From the NCBI RefSeq assembly GCF_020085105.1, contig NC_058059.1, forward strand, positions 28,014,471 through 28,078,470: 64,000 nt of DNA, in the 5' to 3' direction. The notes beneath the pieces are model-generated. The model was given only the letters and a program-made list of their open reading frames with translations. It did no database searches and was not told the DNA's origin. Numbering within the stretch: position 1 is the stretch's first letter; each line of letters begins with the position of its first letter. The position numbers and the translations under genes were made by a program. Below, in pieces: positions 1 through 12,513 of the stretch. This DNA comes from Siniperca chuatsi. Its lineage: Eukaryota; Chordata; Actinopteri; Centrarchiformes; Sinipercidae.

Positions 1-3000
1 CACGTAGTAAATGGTGTGTATAGATACATATTGAATCATCGAAGAGATACACAACCATTCCAACCTTTGAAAGTGCTCTGCTGCTAATACAAATGGCTAT
101 GAGTTTCAATATTGCAATAATTATTTTAATTATTTTCTTTGTTGGCAATCCATTCATAAAAACTCATGGGTTTCTCACTCCATCGTATTTCACCAAGCCT
201 TGCAGTTATAAATGTTAGTAAGGAATTAATGAATCCAGCAAGTTCTGTTGGAAGAGATTACTAACCAAATGGATTTTTTTCATCTTGACAACCGTATTGT
301 ATATTAATGGCGTATTAACATTAATGCAGTTGTTAGTACAAACTTAAAAACCCTTTCTCAATGATGTCATTTTAAAAAGTGGTGCTGAATTCTGTTCCAG
401 ACACGAAGCAGCTGACAAGCGATCCGCCCAGGACAGAGGGCTTTTGGGATGCGTTCTGCATCTCAGTGGCTGTCCTGGTTTCAGCCCCAGAGATGCCAAC
501 ACATTCCCTCGGTCTGGATAAAGGATCCACTGTAACTGGAAGGGTTGCTGGCGTCTCATTCATGCTGATCTTATGCACTTCCACAGCCTTCTCTGTCCTA
601 GTTTGGGAGGGGTAGCCTGATGCCTGACACATTTCTAATTGCTATTAAGGCCCAGAACACATTTCCAAGCAATCACTTCCTGTGGTCACTGAAGGGCTGT
701 TTCATGCACACAGGTTACTGCCGACGCTGCTACAGTTCTGACTGTTTCACGTCTGTACCGTTTTGTCTGAGCTTTTCTGGTTCTTTTGAAATGGGTGGGG
801 CAGAGCTGGAAAAAGGTGATGGGGTTTGTTGACAATAAGAAAGATATAAAGTAGCACCTGACAACTAACCTGAAGCTGTTTCCTGGAGATTGCCTGGCAT
901 TTGTAAGATCATGATTAAATTCTTTGCCTATATGAACCATAGAGAATGACTCATCATGCGTATTCTCTGTCCCCGTCCCTCCTTCCTTACTCAATTCTGA
1001 ATGATTTGACAAAATGAAGTTTGGTCTTGAATAAGTGGGCAACACATTTCATGACCCAGCAGAAGCTTCCTTTACACCTCAGCAAAAGAACGCTGTAGGC
1101 GCCCTCAGATGCATACAGTATCGGCTCTTAAAATGGAAAAGAAATGAAAGCATTGATAATCCTGTAAAACATTTAATGAACAACATAAAGAGAAAGAAAG
1201 ATGATTAATACAACCAATAAACATTCACATTTTCTTTTTCCAAATTCTTTTCCAGCAACAATCAGCACAGATTTCCAAACTCAGACAGCTTAGACCTTTC
1301 AAAGACTGTAGTGAAGTTTGCTGTCCTATGACTCTGCTACATGAAAAAATATTTCAACACATAAACATCTGAAGAATTAAGAGTACAAAATGACGTCATT
1401 AGATTGTCTATAGATCTTTTAGACCTTTGTCACAAAGGCAGTGTAACTGTAAATAGACATGACATTTTTCTTTTCTTAAAAATAGAAACCACCTGATGAC
1501 CGACTGTTGCCTTGATGATAGTGGACCACGTCCAGACCGGATCGCTCCCGCTCAGGGCCAGGTAGCTGGCACCGAGAGCTGTGGAGGCTGTTAACGAAGA
1601 TATTTACAGTTAGACGTCACCGTTTGGGATCAGGTCTGCCCCCTACTACGCATTCCATTCCCAGTCTCCAGTTGGAAATTCCCGGCTAACCGATTGTAAG
1701 AACAACCTCCACGTGTTCCGGTGATGCAGCTCCGAAAAAACAGGGCAGAACACGGACAAGGCTTAAACTATCGCTGTCCGACGAAAACACGAAACGTATG
1801 TCTGGAGGATAATCAACAGGGAGACAGAAACACCGTGTGCTCAACATGTTGTCGCATTTCTGCATCGTGCACCAGAGTCCGAGCACTAACGGGAAGGGCT
1901 GTTGCATTCTGACAAATAGAAAGTTGGAATTTCCGACATCTTTGGGAAGCAGCGCTATTTGAGAACAGCAGTAGGACATCAATTGTCTTTTTTTCTTCTT
2001 TTGATAGTTCCTCTTTGCATGCATTCAGCTGGGGTCCATAGAAGCACCTTTATATAATGTAACATAGCACCATTTTTTCATATAGTTTTCCTATTATACT
2101 GGGACCCAACCATTGGCATGCATACACTCGAAAATCTTTATTTTCTGGGTTACCATTTCTAAACGTAGCATCGTTTCAAACGTTACAAGGCAAGTAATGA
2201 ATATTCATACAGTACTTTACATGTAGAAGATGAACTGATACAGTACACATTGAAGAAAGTGCTAGAGTACAAAACTTCCTTGTTTTTTAAGTCTTACGCT
2301 ACAGGACTATAGGACACACCAGTGCATTACATTACATTTATCTAAATATACACCTTTTCACATTTTCATTATTCACTTCAGTTCATTTTTAAATGATTAC
2401 CAAACATCTACACCTCTACATTTCCCACTCCAAAACTCCGATGGCGAACAGAAGGCAAAACGAAACGTCTCTTCAGGATGCAAACATTCACATCACTCCA
2501 CCTGCACGACCACAGACATACACGTACACTTTGTCAGCCGAGTCCCACCTCTTTACTTTGAATACTCAACCTGGATGTGACTATGTCGTCCAGACTTCTA
2601 GCAACAATCCTGTGAGAACTAGTTTTCTGTTGGCTTTGACCAGTGGATCATTCCTATTTGCTAAAACAAAGCGCATGAATGAAAATCAGCAGCGGGACAG
2701 TCAAACTGTAACGGTGCTTTAAGGCATCAGGGTTGGAACCATCTCCTGTCATCAAGTCCAACATCCCGTAGCCCTGCTCCGAGCTCCCTGCTGAACACCG
2801 GGGCCAAAGCAGCAGCTTGTACGCATGGTGTCATCACTTCAAAGTGACGGGCCAAAGTCTGTCTTCTTCCTCTCAAACAGCCACTGTTTGTCCTTTCCTG
2901 AGTGACAGGGAAGAGCAGCTGTGGTCAAAATATGGCTGAATACGCTGCTTCTTGTTGTGCTTTCATTCTGCTGGGATTCTGACAGAAGCACTGACACGTG

Positions 3001-6000
3001 CACTCGGCCACGACGCGGCAAAACTATGGGTATTTAGAAACTACAGACGGCGGGGACGCCGAGCGAGAGAAGTTCTTTCTTGACTTTGGAAACAAAACTC
3101 TTAACTAGCTTAAGCTTGACCACCAGCTAGCTGCTAACCGCGTCTCACAGTGCTGAGCTGAGCGCGAGATTCCTCAGCGTGAGGACGAGCGGCCGTGTCA
3201 GGACTGCGATGTGGAGACGGCCAGAAGCTGAAGTAGAGATGTTTTGACAAAATCATCTTAAATTGAAGTTAAATTCGGTTGAAGTTAAATAACCACAGCT
3301 GCTGTTCCCTGTCAGGGAGGAATGTCCGCTTTTTTACGGCCGCCTTTTAAATCTCCAGCGGGGGAGGGGCTTAGACGCGCTCGCTACAGTACTGGAAACG
3401 TCCCCGCTGATTTATTTCCATTCATGTCAGAATGCCAAACTGTGCAATTTGGCACTAATCATAGGGGGAATGCAGGGTATCAGATTCCCTAAACCACTTT
3501 ATTTGGAGATCAAACTGAAATGTCGCTAATAATCTCTCACCGCACAGCACGCCGGTGCAGTACAGGTGAAATCTGCACGCAGTCGGTCTGTGAAAGGAGT
3601 TTGATTTAGCAAAGCGTGGGTTTGTTCAGTTGATGTAACACAAGGCTTAGCGAGTATCCCTTCCTTCTCTTAAGTGTTCTGCCGTCTTTGCCCGAATTCT
3701 TTCTGCTTCATTCCGTGCTCTGATTGCAAACAGCTCTTTGCTATTTCAGCAGTTTTCCACCTTTTCTCTCTGACTGCGGGCTGGAAGATGCTGACCGCTG
3801 TGTGGGAGTGGCACTGCCATGACATCACGTTGCACGATGCTCAGACATCAGAGTTGTCGTATTGCTGTTGCTAAAAGCAACCTTTTTAATGCAAGAAGTT
3901 ACCAAATTCATAGCTTATAGTTTATCTTCTGCGTCTGACTGAGGGCTGAGTGTCAAAACGACTCGCTGGAAACCCGTCTGATGCTTTAGAGCAGCTCTGC
4001 AGTCAAATGAAGGATACGTGATTTGTTGGTAATGGGATCAAAAAGCAAAGCACTAGTATGCCTCTTTAAGGGGAACAACAGGCATAACAAATATGAATAC
4101 ATTAAATACCCACTTTTTATTATGCAAATAAGAGACTAACATTGTTAGAAATACCGACAAAGCATTTGCACCATAAATTATTTATCTATTCATTCATTAA
4201 ATTAGATTTGGGATTTTAGATTTGTAATTCTTTTCAATCAGGGGTCACTGATTTTAGACAAATAATCAAAATCTCACTCAGCTTTCTTAAGAATCTTTTT
4301 AGCTCTGCAGTATTATTTCCCAGTAATAAGGAAACTTTTCTGAGGGTTCGACCAGGAGCATGCGCTACGAAAGCAGAAACAGGGATGTTTCCGAGCTGAG
4401 ATCACCTTCCTTCTCCTCCTAAATCCTCCGAGCACAAACGTGAAGCGTCTGCTCCCACACCAGTCGGCTTTACAGAAGAGCACCGCATTCACCGAGATGA
4501 AGGTACTTTTCATAGTGTATGATACAAAAGTTTGTCCTTTTGGTAGCAGAGCCAAGAATTCCTTGAAAAAACATTTCACCTTTTTATGTTTGTGCTCGGG
4601 CTGTCAGTGCTTCTAAAACGAACGTCTCATTTATTCAGATGTGACCGTGTAGTCCCTCATTCGTCCAGGAGTGGTCTATCGTAGCAAAGGTTTCAGTCGT
4701 AGTCGTCTGGACGCTGTTTTCAGAATCAAGACGTTTCGGCTCCCATCCGGAAGTCATTCTCAATTGTGAAAATGGTCTGAGCAACACAGAGTAGCTTAAA
4801 TTTCTGAGTTCTCAGACCATTTTCACAATTGAGAATGACTTCCGGATGGGAGCCAAACGCCTTGATTCTGAAAACAGTGTCCAGATGACTACGACTGAAA
4901 CCTTTTCTACGATTATTCAGATGTATTCGAACGTGATCTGATGTCAAAGTGCGTGGGAGCGTGAACGCTGGTCCGTTCAGGTGTGGGGCCATTCTAAAAC
5001 ATTCCTCACATTACTTCTCACACGGTGTGGCGTCGTCACTTAGCGCCAGCAGCAACAAAAGCCTAGTTTACTGACAACCGGGCATTTTACAAATGTCCTC
5101 GTCGGAGTACAAGACATGGCCCGTTGAGCTAATAAACTGTGAATCTGAAATTCAAATAGAACGTTTTTAAGCGGCAGTTTGAATTTCAAATAAAACACGA
5201 CAGCGTTAGTCTGTGCTGTCGCCAAACATTCATGGTAGAGTATCTTCACATTGTTCATTTCCACAGGATGAAATGTGCATTTCACAGAATTCAGCGAGTC
5301 TCAGTACATCCGACAATGATTACTTACTACGGCGTTTGTATTACTATACATAACTCCAGACGTCACCTCGATGAGAAGCTCAACACCGGACACGGATCGT
5401 GATGGAGTGCTGTTTAACTGCAGCTCCTCAGAGTCTATGAGCAGGGACCCATGATTGTCTCTTTACACCAAAGGCATTGATAGGAATGGTCCCTCTACGC
5501 CCGCTGATTACAAAGCAGCAGAACCAAGTGCAGCTTTTCTTTAAAGTGCTTTTATGGAGTGATATTTGGAATTCAAAAGACAGATGGCATTAATTCACAT
5601 TCCACTTTCAGGAGAATTAATACCATGTCTTTATCTTAGTATCCTGGCTGAGGCGAAATCTGCCTCTGGAGCCAAAACCACTGGCCATCAATGCTGAATC
5701 AAATCAATGTCAAGAATCATTTTTAAAATAAATTGTGCTTTGAATTATACTTCCTACACTGCTTTATATAACTTCAGCCATTTATATGAAAATAAAACAA
5801 CTCATTGAATCACGCCGGTTCGCGCCCTACACCGCACAACAGACACAGCTAGTCCGGTGCTTTTCGTGCAAGGCAAGTCTTTGAACACGGACTTCCTCCT
5901 ACACCAAGACCAGTCATTGCAGTAGCACGGCACTGAGACGAAGGGCCTGCCGGAGACGCTGTGCATGTTCCACGTTCACTGTGACGGGCGACGAAGCTTT

Positions 6001-9000
6001 TTGAACTCTCTCTTTGAACGTCGGTGCAGCAGCTTAGTAATATCCTATAACACTGTCAGCACAATAAAAACAAAATGGTTAAACTGCTGACTGGAACTGG
6101 GTTTAAACTCAATATGCGTGTTTTCCATGGCCACAGTTTGAAAATACTGGCCATAAGAAATGTCTTTACAAACACAATCCCTGCCTGACATACATGTACT
6201 GCAGCAGCTACGGTGTTTGGAAGGCCACATGATGGAACCTGCCTTTTGAATGAGCATTTTGGTGCCGGCCTCTGGGGAAAATACATGTTTTTAAGTGTGT
6301 CTTTAAAAACTGCCGCAGGCAGCAGAGCACTGCGGTGTGAGGTATTAGATATGAGCTCTCCACAGCAGCACGGTGAAACATCAGCATCTGCTGGGCAACA
6401 CACCTCCGTGATACAAGTCCAACCATCAGCTGCACGTAGTGATTCTCTAGCATGTCAGGAACCATGTTGTATATACTGTATACCGTCTCTTCTCAAATAG
6501 TGTATCTTTATTTACCTCAGCTGCAGAGAGAACCAGCAACATGTATTTATTTCTAATATCTTGTTATATCCTGTTTTCTAATCTGCTCCTTTTAATTTGC
6601 CGTTAACGCAAACAGAACCCTTCCTCCGTGTTTACCGGCAACAGAGTCCTGTTGTCGTTTCCGCTCTGCCGCTCCTCCCTTTCTCTGCAGAAACAGAAAC
6701 ACCCTTTTCATTCACGCTGTCAACAACAAAAGAACAGCAAAGTGGAGTTCCTGTGTTAAGAGCGGCGCGTACGACACGACTCTACGGTACTGACGGAGTA
6801 AATGCTTTGGAAATGTCCACTGCACCGAGTTAACCGTGCGAGCCATTACAGTTCTGTCTGCGTTGGCCCCGCCCTCGCTCTCCATTCCGTTCTATAACAA
6901 CTACGACAGATGACGAACTGTTGGGACTAAATCAATCATTTTTTAAAGTAGTACTGAATTCTGATGGTCCACGTGTGTGGTGTTGAGCGGAGTGCCTATC
7001 TTGGTTGCGAGCCCTTGACTTTGGTCACCTTGGGGTCTGATCTTACAGAGACCTGGAGTCACCTTGTGCTGAATCCACGGTTTTGTAGTTCAGTCAAAGT
7101 CCGAAACGGGCTCTTTGTCGCGAGTGACCAGCTCTGCTTTCGTGCAGGTCGCATACAGTATACACAGAGCTCAATGTACCGCCAACTGCCAGTCAAGCTC
7201 TTATGGAGAAGCAGCACTTCGTGGCTTTTTAGGGACTCGCAGTCAAAAATAACACACAAGTAAGACGTAGACAACTTCATCAGTTCCTCATCAGCAGATA
7301 GAGGGGAGAGGTCAAATACACGGCTCTGCAGAAACGAGCTCATCGGGGCAAAGGCGATTTAAAGGCCCGACCGAGCGGGACGCTGAGCCCTTTCTACGCT
7401 AACACTCATTTATCTGCCCCGTGTGCCAATGAGTGCCGAGGTCATCCACCGACATCAAGGTCGCCAGTCCGGCTTCTACCTCCTCCTATCTGTTTACGTC
7501 CGCAACTGTGTAAACGCATTTCCATAGCACCACATATTCAAAATCAAACTAATCCTTCCCCCACACATTAAGCCATAGGTTTTGGTCTAATGTATTACTC
7601 AGGAAAGAACTCACTCTGATGTGTCATTTCAAATATTATCAGTGTGTCAAGGTCTAAGGGGCATGTAGTAAAATAATAATCTAAAATATCCTTCTCAATG
7701 TTTCAAGTATCCACAAGAGTTTTAAAGGCATCACTATACAGCTGGCACTGGGACTGTCTACATCAGTGCTTTCAAGCTCACTCTCAGGGCTCACGAGATG
7801 ATTAACAGGATAGAAAAGCAGAAACAATTATTTCCGTAACACCTTTCCTCAGACTTTGCTCCAAATTTTGCTTTTTACTGAAACTTTTGCCACAAATAAA
7901 TCGTTCAGATAAAGGAATCTGAGAAGGAAGTTCCTCTTGACATTGTTTTGTTCTAAGCGGTCACGAGCCCAAAGGTTTGGGTGCCACAGGGGCCCCCTAC
8001 AGTTGCAGGAGGAAGAAATGATGACAGTTAAAAAGTGTGCGAAGCCACGTTCCTGCAGGCTTCAGTGCGGAGCCAGTCTGGGTCTCTCACGGGACAGTCT
8101 GCACTGGCAGACCCTTCACAGGTCGCTTTTCTGCGCTTGGATTGTGTACAGCACTGTGAGCCACACTGCTGCCCGCGCTCATCTCTTCCTTCAGCAAACC
8201 AAGTGTGTGAATCGCAGCTGTACCTGCTATGATTGCAACACACTATAAATAATGTAACTACAGCAACACACTCCTTAAGAAGCATGAGATCTACAGTGTC
8301 TTTTCAGACAGGGTCACTGTGGTCTGCTCTTCTCGGTCTTAACTGGGCTTCTGGGTGGTGAGAAGAGACGTCTATGTAGAAGAAATATTCATACAGCCAA
8401 TTCCTTTCAAGTGTTTGAGGCTTCAAAGCGCGTGACAAATCAAATATTAGCATCAGAATGTGACAAACACAAAGCTCAACATGACAAACAGGCCCTGTGT
8501 GTGGACTCAGTGCCGGGTTGGACGGAATACTAGAGGACAGGTATTGCACTGGCTAGTAACACGTTTGCGTCTCCCACTGTAAACAGTGAGGTGCTTTCCT
8601 ACTGACAATGGCACTCTGGCAGAGCAGCTCGGGAGGCTGCCGACGGTAAGGAAGGGGAAACAGCAGCAAGTCTGAGGGCTAATCGGGAACCGGGCCGCCC
8701 CCGGCCCCTCAGTCCTGCTGCTGCTTTGAGGCCGGACTGGTGTCTCCCCTCACCTCCCACACGTCCCCCACTGCAGACCGTTCTGACCGCATCCGTCTCT
8801 GCCACAGCGTTACTGCTGATGGGAAAGCTCCCGCAGTGTGACTGCATCACATGGGCCGGTCCCGGTCCCTGGACCTGGACTGAGCCCAGTTCTTCTGTCC
8901 ATTTTTAGTTGCAGCTGAAATAGAAATGTAAAAGACTTAAATGTTAGCTGGTTCTTAATTGACCCTTTTCATAAAGACCTAGTTGTGGCGGACTGGCAGG

Positions 9001-9311
9001 TCCAGCTGTCCACGCTGTGTTTCGGGGGCGGACTCGTTGTCCCCTTCCAGTGTCACTCAGAAGCAAAGCAGCTGGAGTCTACAGTGAGCTGTATCGCTTT
9101 GGGTAAAAGCTCAGCTAAAGAAATGTACTGTAATGGGGGGGGGAAGACATTAAATAGCGGTGGGAAATGAAAGAATCAGCGGAGTGGGGTTCGGGCCACA
9201 GCCGGCTGCGGGAGAGCGGACCTCGGCAGCAGCAGCCGTGTTAACGCGGGGCACAGCAAGGACGGGATCTGGGGCTTACTGGACTCAATCACAGACCGCC
9301 TACTGCCAAGG
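1..9311. other. Gene-poor stretch left of purg
   Basis: I see no exon here that I can assign to a known gene. The part nearest 9311 probably holds the purg 3' UTR, because purg is read leftwards and ends at 9312. The only clear structured item is a Penelope-like insertion at 4643-4912. A GC-richer patch at about 3030-3420 could be a promoter, but no coding exon anchors it. Open frames here are short and often open in several frames at once, as at 344-632, which argues against coding. Confidence 0.5.
4643..4912. mobile_element. Penelope-like terminal sequences, head-to-head
   Basis: Two copies of the same roughly 100-bp terminal sequence face each other: left arm 4681-4781, right arm 4811-4910, with about 30 bp between. 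The same sequence forms the 3' end of the Penelope-like element at 35725-36962 and occurs as a fragment at 24256-24354. A 12-bp direct repeat, TTATTCAGATGT, flanks the insertion at 4631-4642 and 4913-4924 and is read as the target-site duplication. No protein is encoded. Inverted terminal copies are known for Penelope-like elements; the assignment rests on identity with the copy that carries RT and GIY-YIG sequence. Confidence 0.8.
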
Positions 9312-10340
9312 TCAGTCCTCCTGCTCCTCGCTGTCCTGCCGAGCGTCTGTCCTCTTCTCCTTGTGACACGAGAAGATCCGCCGCATCTCCTCCTCGTACC
9401 GGATGAAGTTTTCTCCGAACCTGGCCCAGGCTTTCAGGGGGACCGTGATGGTGTTTCTGTACGGCTGCCGCACTTCGCTAATCTTTAAAAAGATACCATA
9501 CCGGTTAGACCCGACGTCAAAGTAAAACCTCTTGTTGTCCACCCGAAAGGACGCGGCCTCTGGAAGGTCGGGGTTGTCGTCGTGAGTCCTGGATCCGGCT
9601 CGGCCGCGGTCGTCGCCGTCTTCGTCGCCGTAGTCTTCAATGAGCTGCGACAGCGCGTCTCTGAACTCGATGAGCCCCTGAGCGGGCAGCACTATGGTCT
9701 GCTCGATGCCCTGGCCGTAGTAGCCCATTGTGCCGTGTCCTTTGCTGACAGTCTGCCGTATGCGGAGGAACCGGCCCCTCTGGTTCTCCTTCAGGTCCAG
9801 AAAGTACTTCCTGTTGTCCCTCTCGATAAATTCGCTCTTGAGGACGCGGTGGGCACGGTCGTCGGACGCCGCGGAGCCGGTGGGAGACAGCACCGCGTGC
9901 GGCTCCTGCGCTCTCCGGCGGGAGTCGTGCGCGCGGCCCTGGCCGTTGTTGCTGTGCTCCTCGAGCTGCGGAGGCGCCAGGCCGCCCCGCAGTCCGATAC
10001 GGGCATAATAATCTATGAAGTCTCCCAGGCAGTAGCGCAGAGCGGGGGCCATCGACATCGACAGCGTCAGCTTGCTCTTCCTGATGTTGTCGTGGCGGCC
10101 TCTTCCGATCCACACCTCGGCTATTTTCAGGAAGCGTCCGCGCACACTCTGCTTCACGTCCAGGTAGAAGCGCTTCTTCTGGATGTCGACGCGCTTGGAG
10201 GCTAACTCCTGGATGTCACTGCCCTGCTGCGGGGGTCCGGCGTGGACGTACTGCTGAGGATACGCGGGTCTCGGTGAGGCATCTGATGCAATCTTCCCCC
10301 TGCCTCTTTCCATCCCTCTGCAACATCCATCAGCCATCAT
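9312..10340 (-). CDS. purg: Purine-rich element-binding protein gamma (PURG-like)
   Basis: A single open frame of 342 residues encodes a Pur-family protein that binds single-stranded purine-rich DNA and RNA, probably acting in nucleus and cytoplasm in transcription and mRNA handling. Three PUR repeats are visible at about residues 45-116, 166-237 and 263-321, each with the F/Y-x-D-V/L-K and RGRFLKI-type core ([50 protein letters not shown]). The tail [17 protein letters not shown] matches PURG rather than PURA or PURB, which have glycine- and glutamine-rich ends. The basic N-terminus also fits PURG. Met1 at 10340 gives [16 protein letters not shown]; family proteins begin like MERxR, so Met10 (10313) is an equally good start. 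The coding region has no intron, as in other Pur genes. In mammals WRN is the divergent neighbour; I see no WRN exon here. Confidence 0.93.
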   Translation of the reverse strand: MMADGCCRGMERGRGKIASDASPRPAYPQQYVHAGPPQQGSDIQELASKRVDIQKKRFYLDVKQSVRGRFLKIAEVWIGRGRHDNIRKSKLTLSMSMAPALRYCLGDFIDYYARIGLRGGLAPPQLEEHSNNGQGRAHDSRRRAQEPHAVLSPTGSAASDDRAHRVLKSEFIERDNRKYFLDLKENQRGRFLRIRQTVSKGHGTMGYYGQGIEQTIVLPAQGLIEFRDALSQLIEDYGDEDGDDRGRAGSRTHDDNPDLPEAASFRVDNKRFYFDVGSNRYGIFLKISEVRQPYRNTITVPLKAWARFGENFIRYEEEMRRIFSCHKEKRTDARQDSEEQED

Positions 10341-11339
10341 GGTTTATATTCCAGCGCTGCACAGCTCAGGACGAAGCGATGCCCCCATCCCAGTGGGCGA
10401 CTGGCAGGCGGAGAAAGCACGTTTGCTCGTGCGGCTGGCTGGAGCTACAAACAAGTTCGCGAGGTGCCTCGAATGACCTGAAAATGGCAGCTGGTTTGGA
10501 GTCATCAGCTGATCGAGTCCGTGTCCCGAATAAAGGTCAAGCTCGACTATTCAGCCATTTCCACTGCAAACTTCCATCACCTATTTGCCTTACAGCTACC
10601 CCTTTCACCGAGGGAGCCGGGGAAGCAGCCAACCTGAAATGGGAGGAGGCGTGCAATACTACGTGAACCCGATGAACCCATCCAGCCCCCCTCCCGGCCT
10701 GAGAATACCTCCGTTAAAGAGACACGACTTCCACAGTGGCTGTCGAGGCTGTGGTCCTCACACGGCTGCAGCCAGCTCATCTGCGGCTGTTCAGTTATTT
10801 GGATGATGTTGGTCAAAATTCAGATAGTTAGTGTCTCGCAGTGATAACACAAGAAGTCTGAATTGAGCTGTTGTGTCGTAATAATGACTTCAAATGTAAA
10901 AAGGAAACACCTAATGTGGTCGTTACGCAGATATTACACTTCCTGCATCACAGTGAGTAGTGCTTTAAAGCAGGTTAACGCCAGCCAGCCAGCAGTTGTC
11001 TTTCACCGAACATGACACTTACTTCTTCCCATGGATGTCTTAGACTCAGTCTGGCCCAGATCACAGGGACTGATCTCAGGCCCTCCCCAACAATTACTCC
11101 GAGCTGTGTGTGGGGAGAAACCTGGAAGCATCAAGCTGATCTAATACTGTGTTTGAGCGCTGCAAGACAGAAGAAATGAAGAGGTGATACTTGCTGCCAG
11201 ACAGGGAGAGAGAGGTGAACGCTGAAGGAACACTCTTACACCCACAAATAATAAAGAATATAAAGCAGCGGAGTGATCCTTCAACGTGAGCTGGAAACTG
11301 TTCACAAGTCAGATATGTATTCCATGTCTTCCATTTGCA
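10341..11339. other. Spacer between il6st 3' end and purg start
   Basis: No exon is recognisable. The stretch next to 10341 must contain the purg promoter and 5' UTR. It is moderately GC-rich to about 10680, but I cannot fix a start site. Both neighbours are on the minus strand, so transcription leaving il6st runs towards purg. Confidence 0.5.
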
Positions 11340-11357
11340 AAGGCAGTTAGTCAACGT

Positions 11358-11363
11358 TTTTAT
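11358..11363 (-). terminator. il6st: Probable il6st polyadenylation signal
   Basis: The plus strand reads TTTATT, giving AATAAA on the il6st strand 533 bases after the stop codon. This would make a 3' UTR of about 550 bases. Other signals further left cannot be excluded. Confidence 0.45.
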
Positions 11364-11895
11364 TGAACATACACTGGCAACATGTACAGGTCAGTGTGAA
11401 CTTATGTTACTTGATTACATTCATGTGCAGTGTATATACTTAAGCTAATGACAATGCCCGGTAACAAACTGTAACACCCCCCCAGAGACAGAGAGACTGC
11501 TCAAACAGAAACAGAAGCACAGGTCATCCTGAAGCTGCCTGCTGCGGAGCCCGTCGCTCCTGAGACGGGGCTTCACACTCGTGTGGTGTTTAGAATTGCA
11601 GGAGACATTTTGAAATGCAATATGTGACATTTACTGTGCAGCTCAAAGTGTCCACGTACATGTGTTGACAATGTTTTGGACATTATTTTAATATAAAGAT
11701 ATGGCTGTGTCATTTTTCCACGTGAGTGCAAATGCAGAGCACTCTCCCAACGCCTCCTGGACTACTGATCCTTGGTTAAGTGTGAAAGACATACCGCTAC
11801 AGTCTTCTTCACTGCTTCAATGAAATGAACATTCGACACTAACAAAGGCACAGAAGCATTGACATAGATGACACATCTAGGCCTGTCAGTGTTCT

Positions 11896-12513
11896 TTACT
11901 GTGGCCTGTAGCCACCCAGCTGAGGCATGTAGCTGGAGATGGGGGCTGCTGGCGGCCAGTCTGCAGGCGTCGTCTGCTCAGAGTCCTCTTCCAGGGGACA
12001 GAAGTCCAGAGGCTCCAGCGCCTCCTGCCGCTCCATCTGCAGCTGGTTGAAGTCAGCAGGGTGGGCGCTGTCTTCGTTCCCTGCAGTGTGTGTGAAGCAG
12101 GGGTGTCGGTGGAAACGCTGGGACTGTCTGCTGCCCTCCTGCAGCAACATGTCCGGGTTCTCCTCAGAGTCCAGCAGGGGCTGCGTGGACTCGGACCGTG
12201 AAAAAATGGCCTGCTGGGGCTGGGAGCTCGGGGTCTGACCTTTGTAACCACTGGAGGCCACCACCGAGGAGTACTGAACGGTGCTGGCTGTGGTGTCGGC
12301 CATGTCGCCGCCCTCGTCGCTGTCGGACACACTCTGGCGAGGTGAGGACATGCAGGATGAGCCGCCGATGCCGCTGCTGTGCTCCTCAGACAGATACTTG
12401 TCCTTCTTCAGAGGCAGACTGGCCTTGTCCTCCTCAAACACACACTTTCCATCACACACATCCACATCAAGCACACTGATGCCAGACAGACAGTTCTCCT
12501 TTGGTGTCTCTGC
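11896..12513 (-). CDS. il6st: il6st exon 15: cytoplasmic tail
   Basis: This exon encodes residues 699-903 after acceptor CTCTACAG and enters in phase 0. It carries the Box 2 region, the conserved serine-rich HSSGIGGSSCMSS block (743-755), STVQYSSVV (Tyr779), YKGQ (788), the di-leucine internalisation motif STQPLLDSEE, and the terminal YMPQ and YRPQ STAT3-docking motifs. The human YFKQ motif between these has no counterpart; the region reads RFHRHPCF. Confidence 0.96.
   Translation of the reverse strand, partial: AETPKENCLSGISVLDVDVCDGKCVFEEDKASLPLKKDKYLSEEHSSGIGGSSCMSSPRQSVSDSDEGGDMADTTASTVQYSSVVASSGYKGQTPSSQPQQAIFSRSESTQPLLDSEENPDMLLQEGSRQSQRFHRHPCFTHTAGNEDSAHPADFNQLQMERQEALEPLDFCPLEEDSEQTTPADWPPAAPISSYMPQLGGYRPQ

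Noticed and set aside
344..632. Three overlapping open frames on both strands
   Set aside because: Open in several frames at once, with no clear splice sites and no recognisable protein; best explained by few stop triplets.
2393..2722. 109-codon plus-strand open frame
   Set aside because: Biased, low-similarity translation with no splice context; looks like non-coding sequence open by chance.
9582..10205. 207-codon open frame on the plus strand
   Set aside because: It lies entirely antisense to purg. The GC-rich, codon-biased coding sequence leaves few stops on the opposite strand, and its translation resembles no known family.
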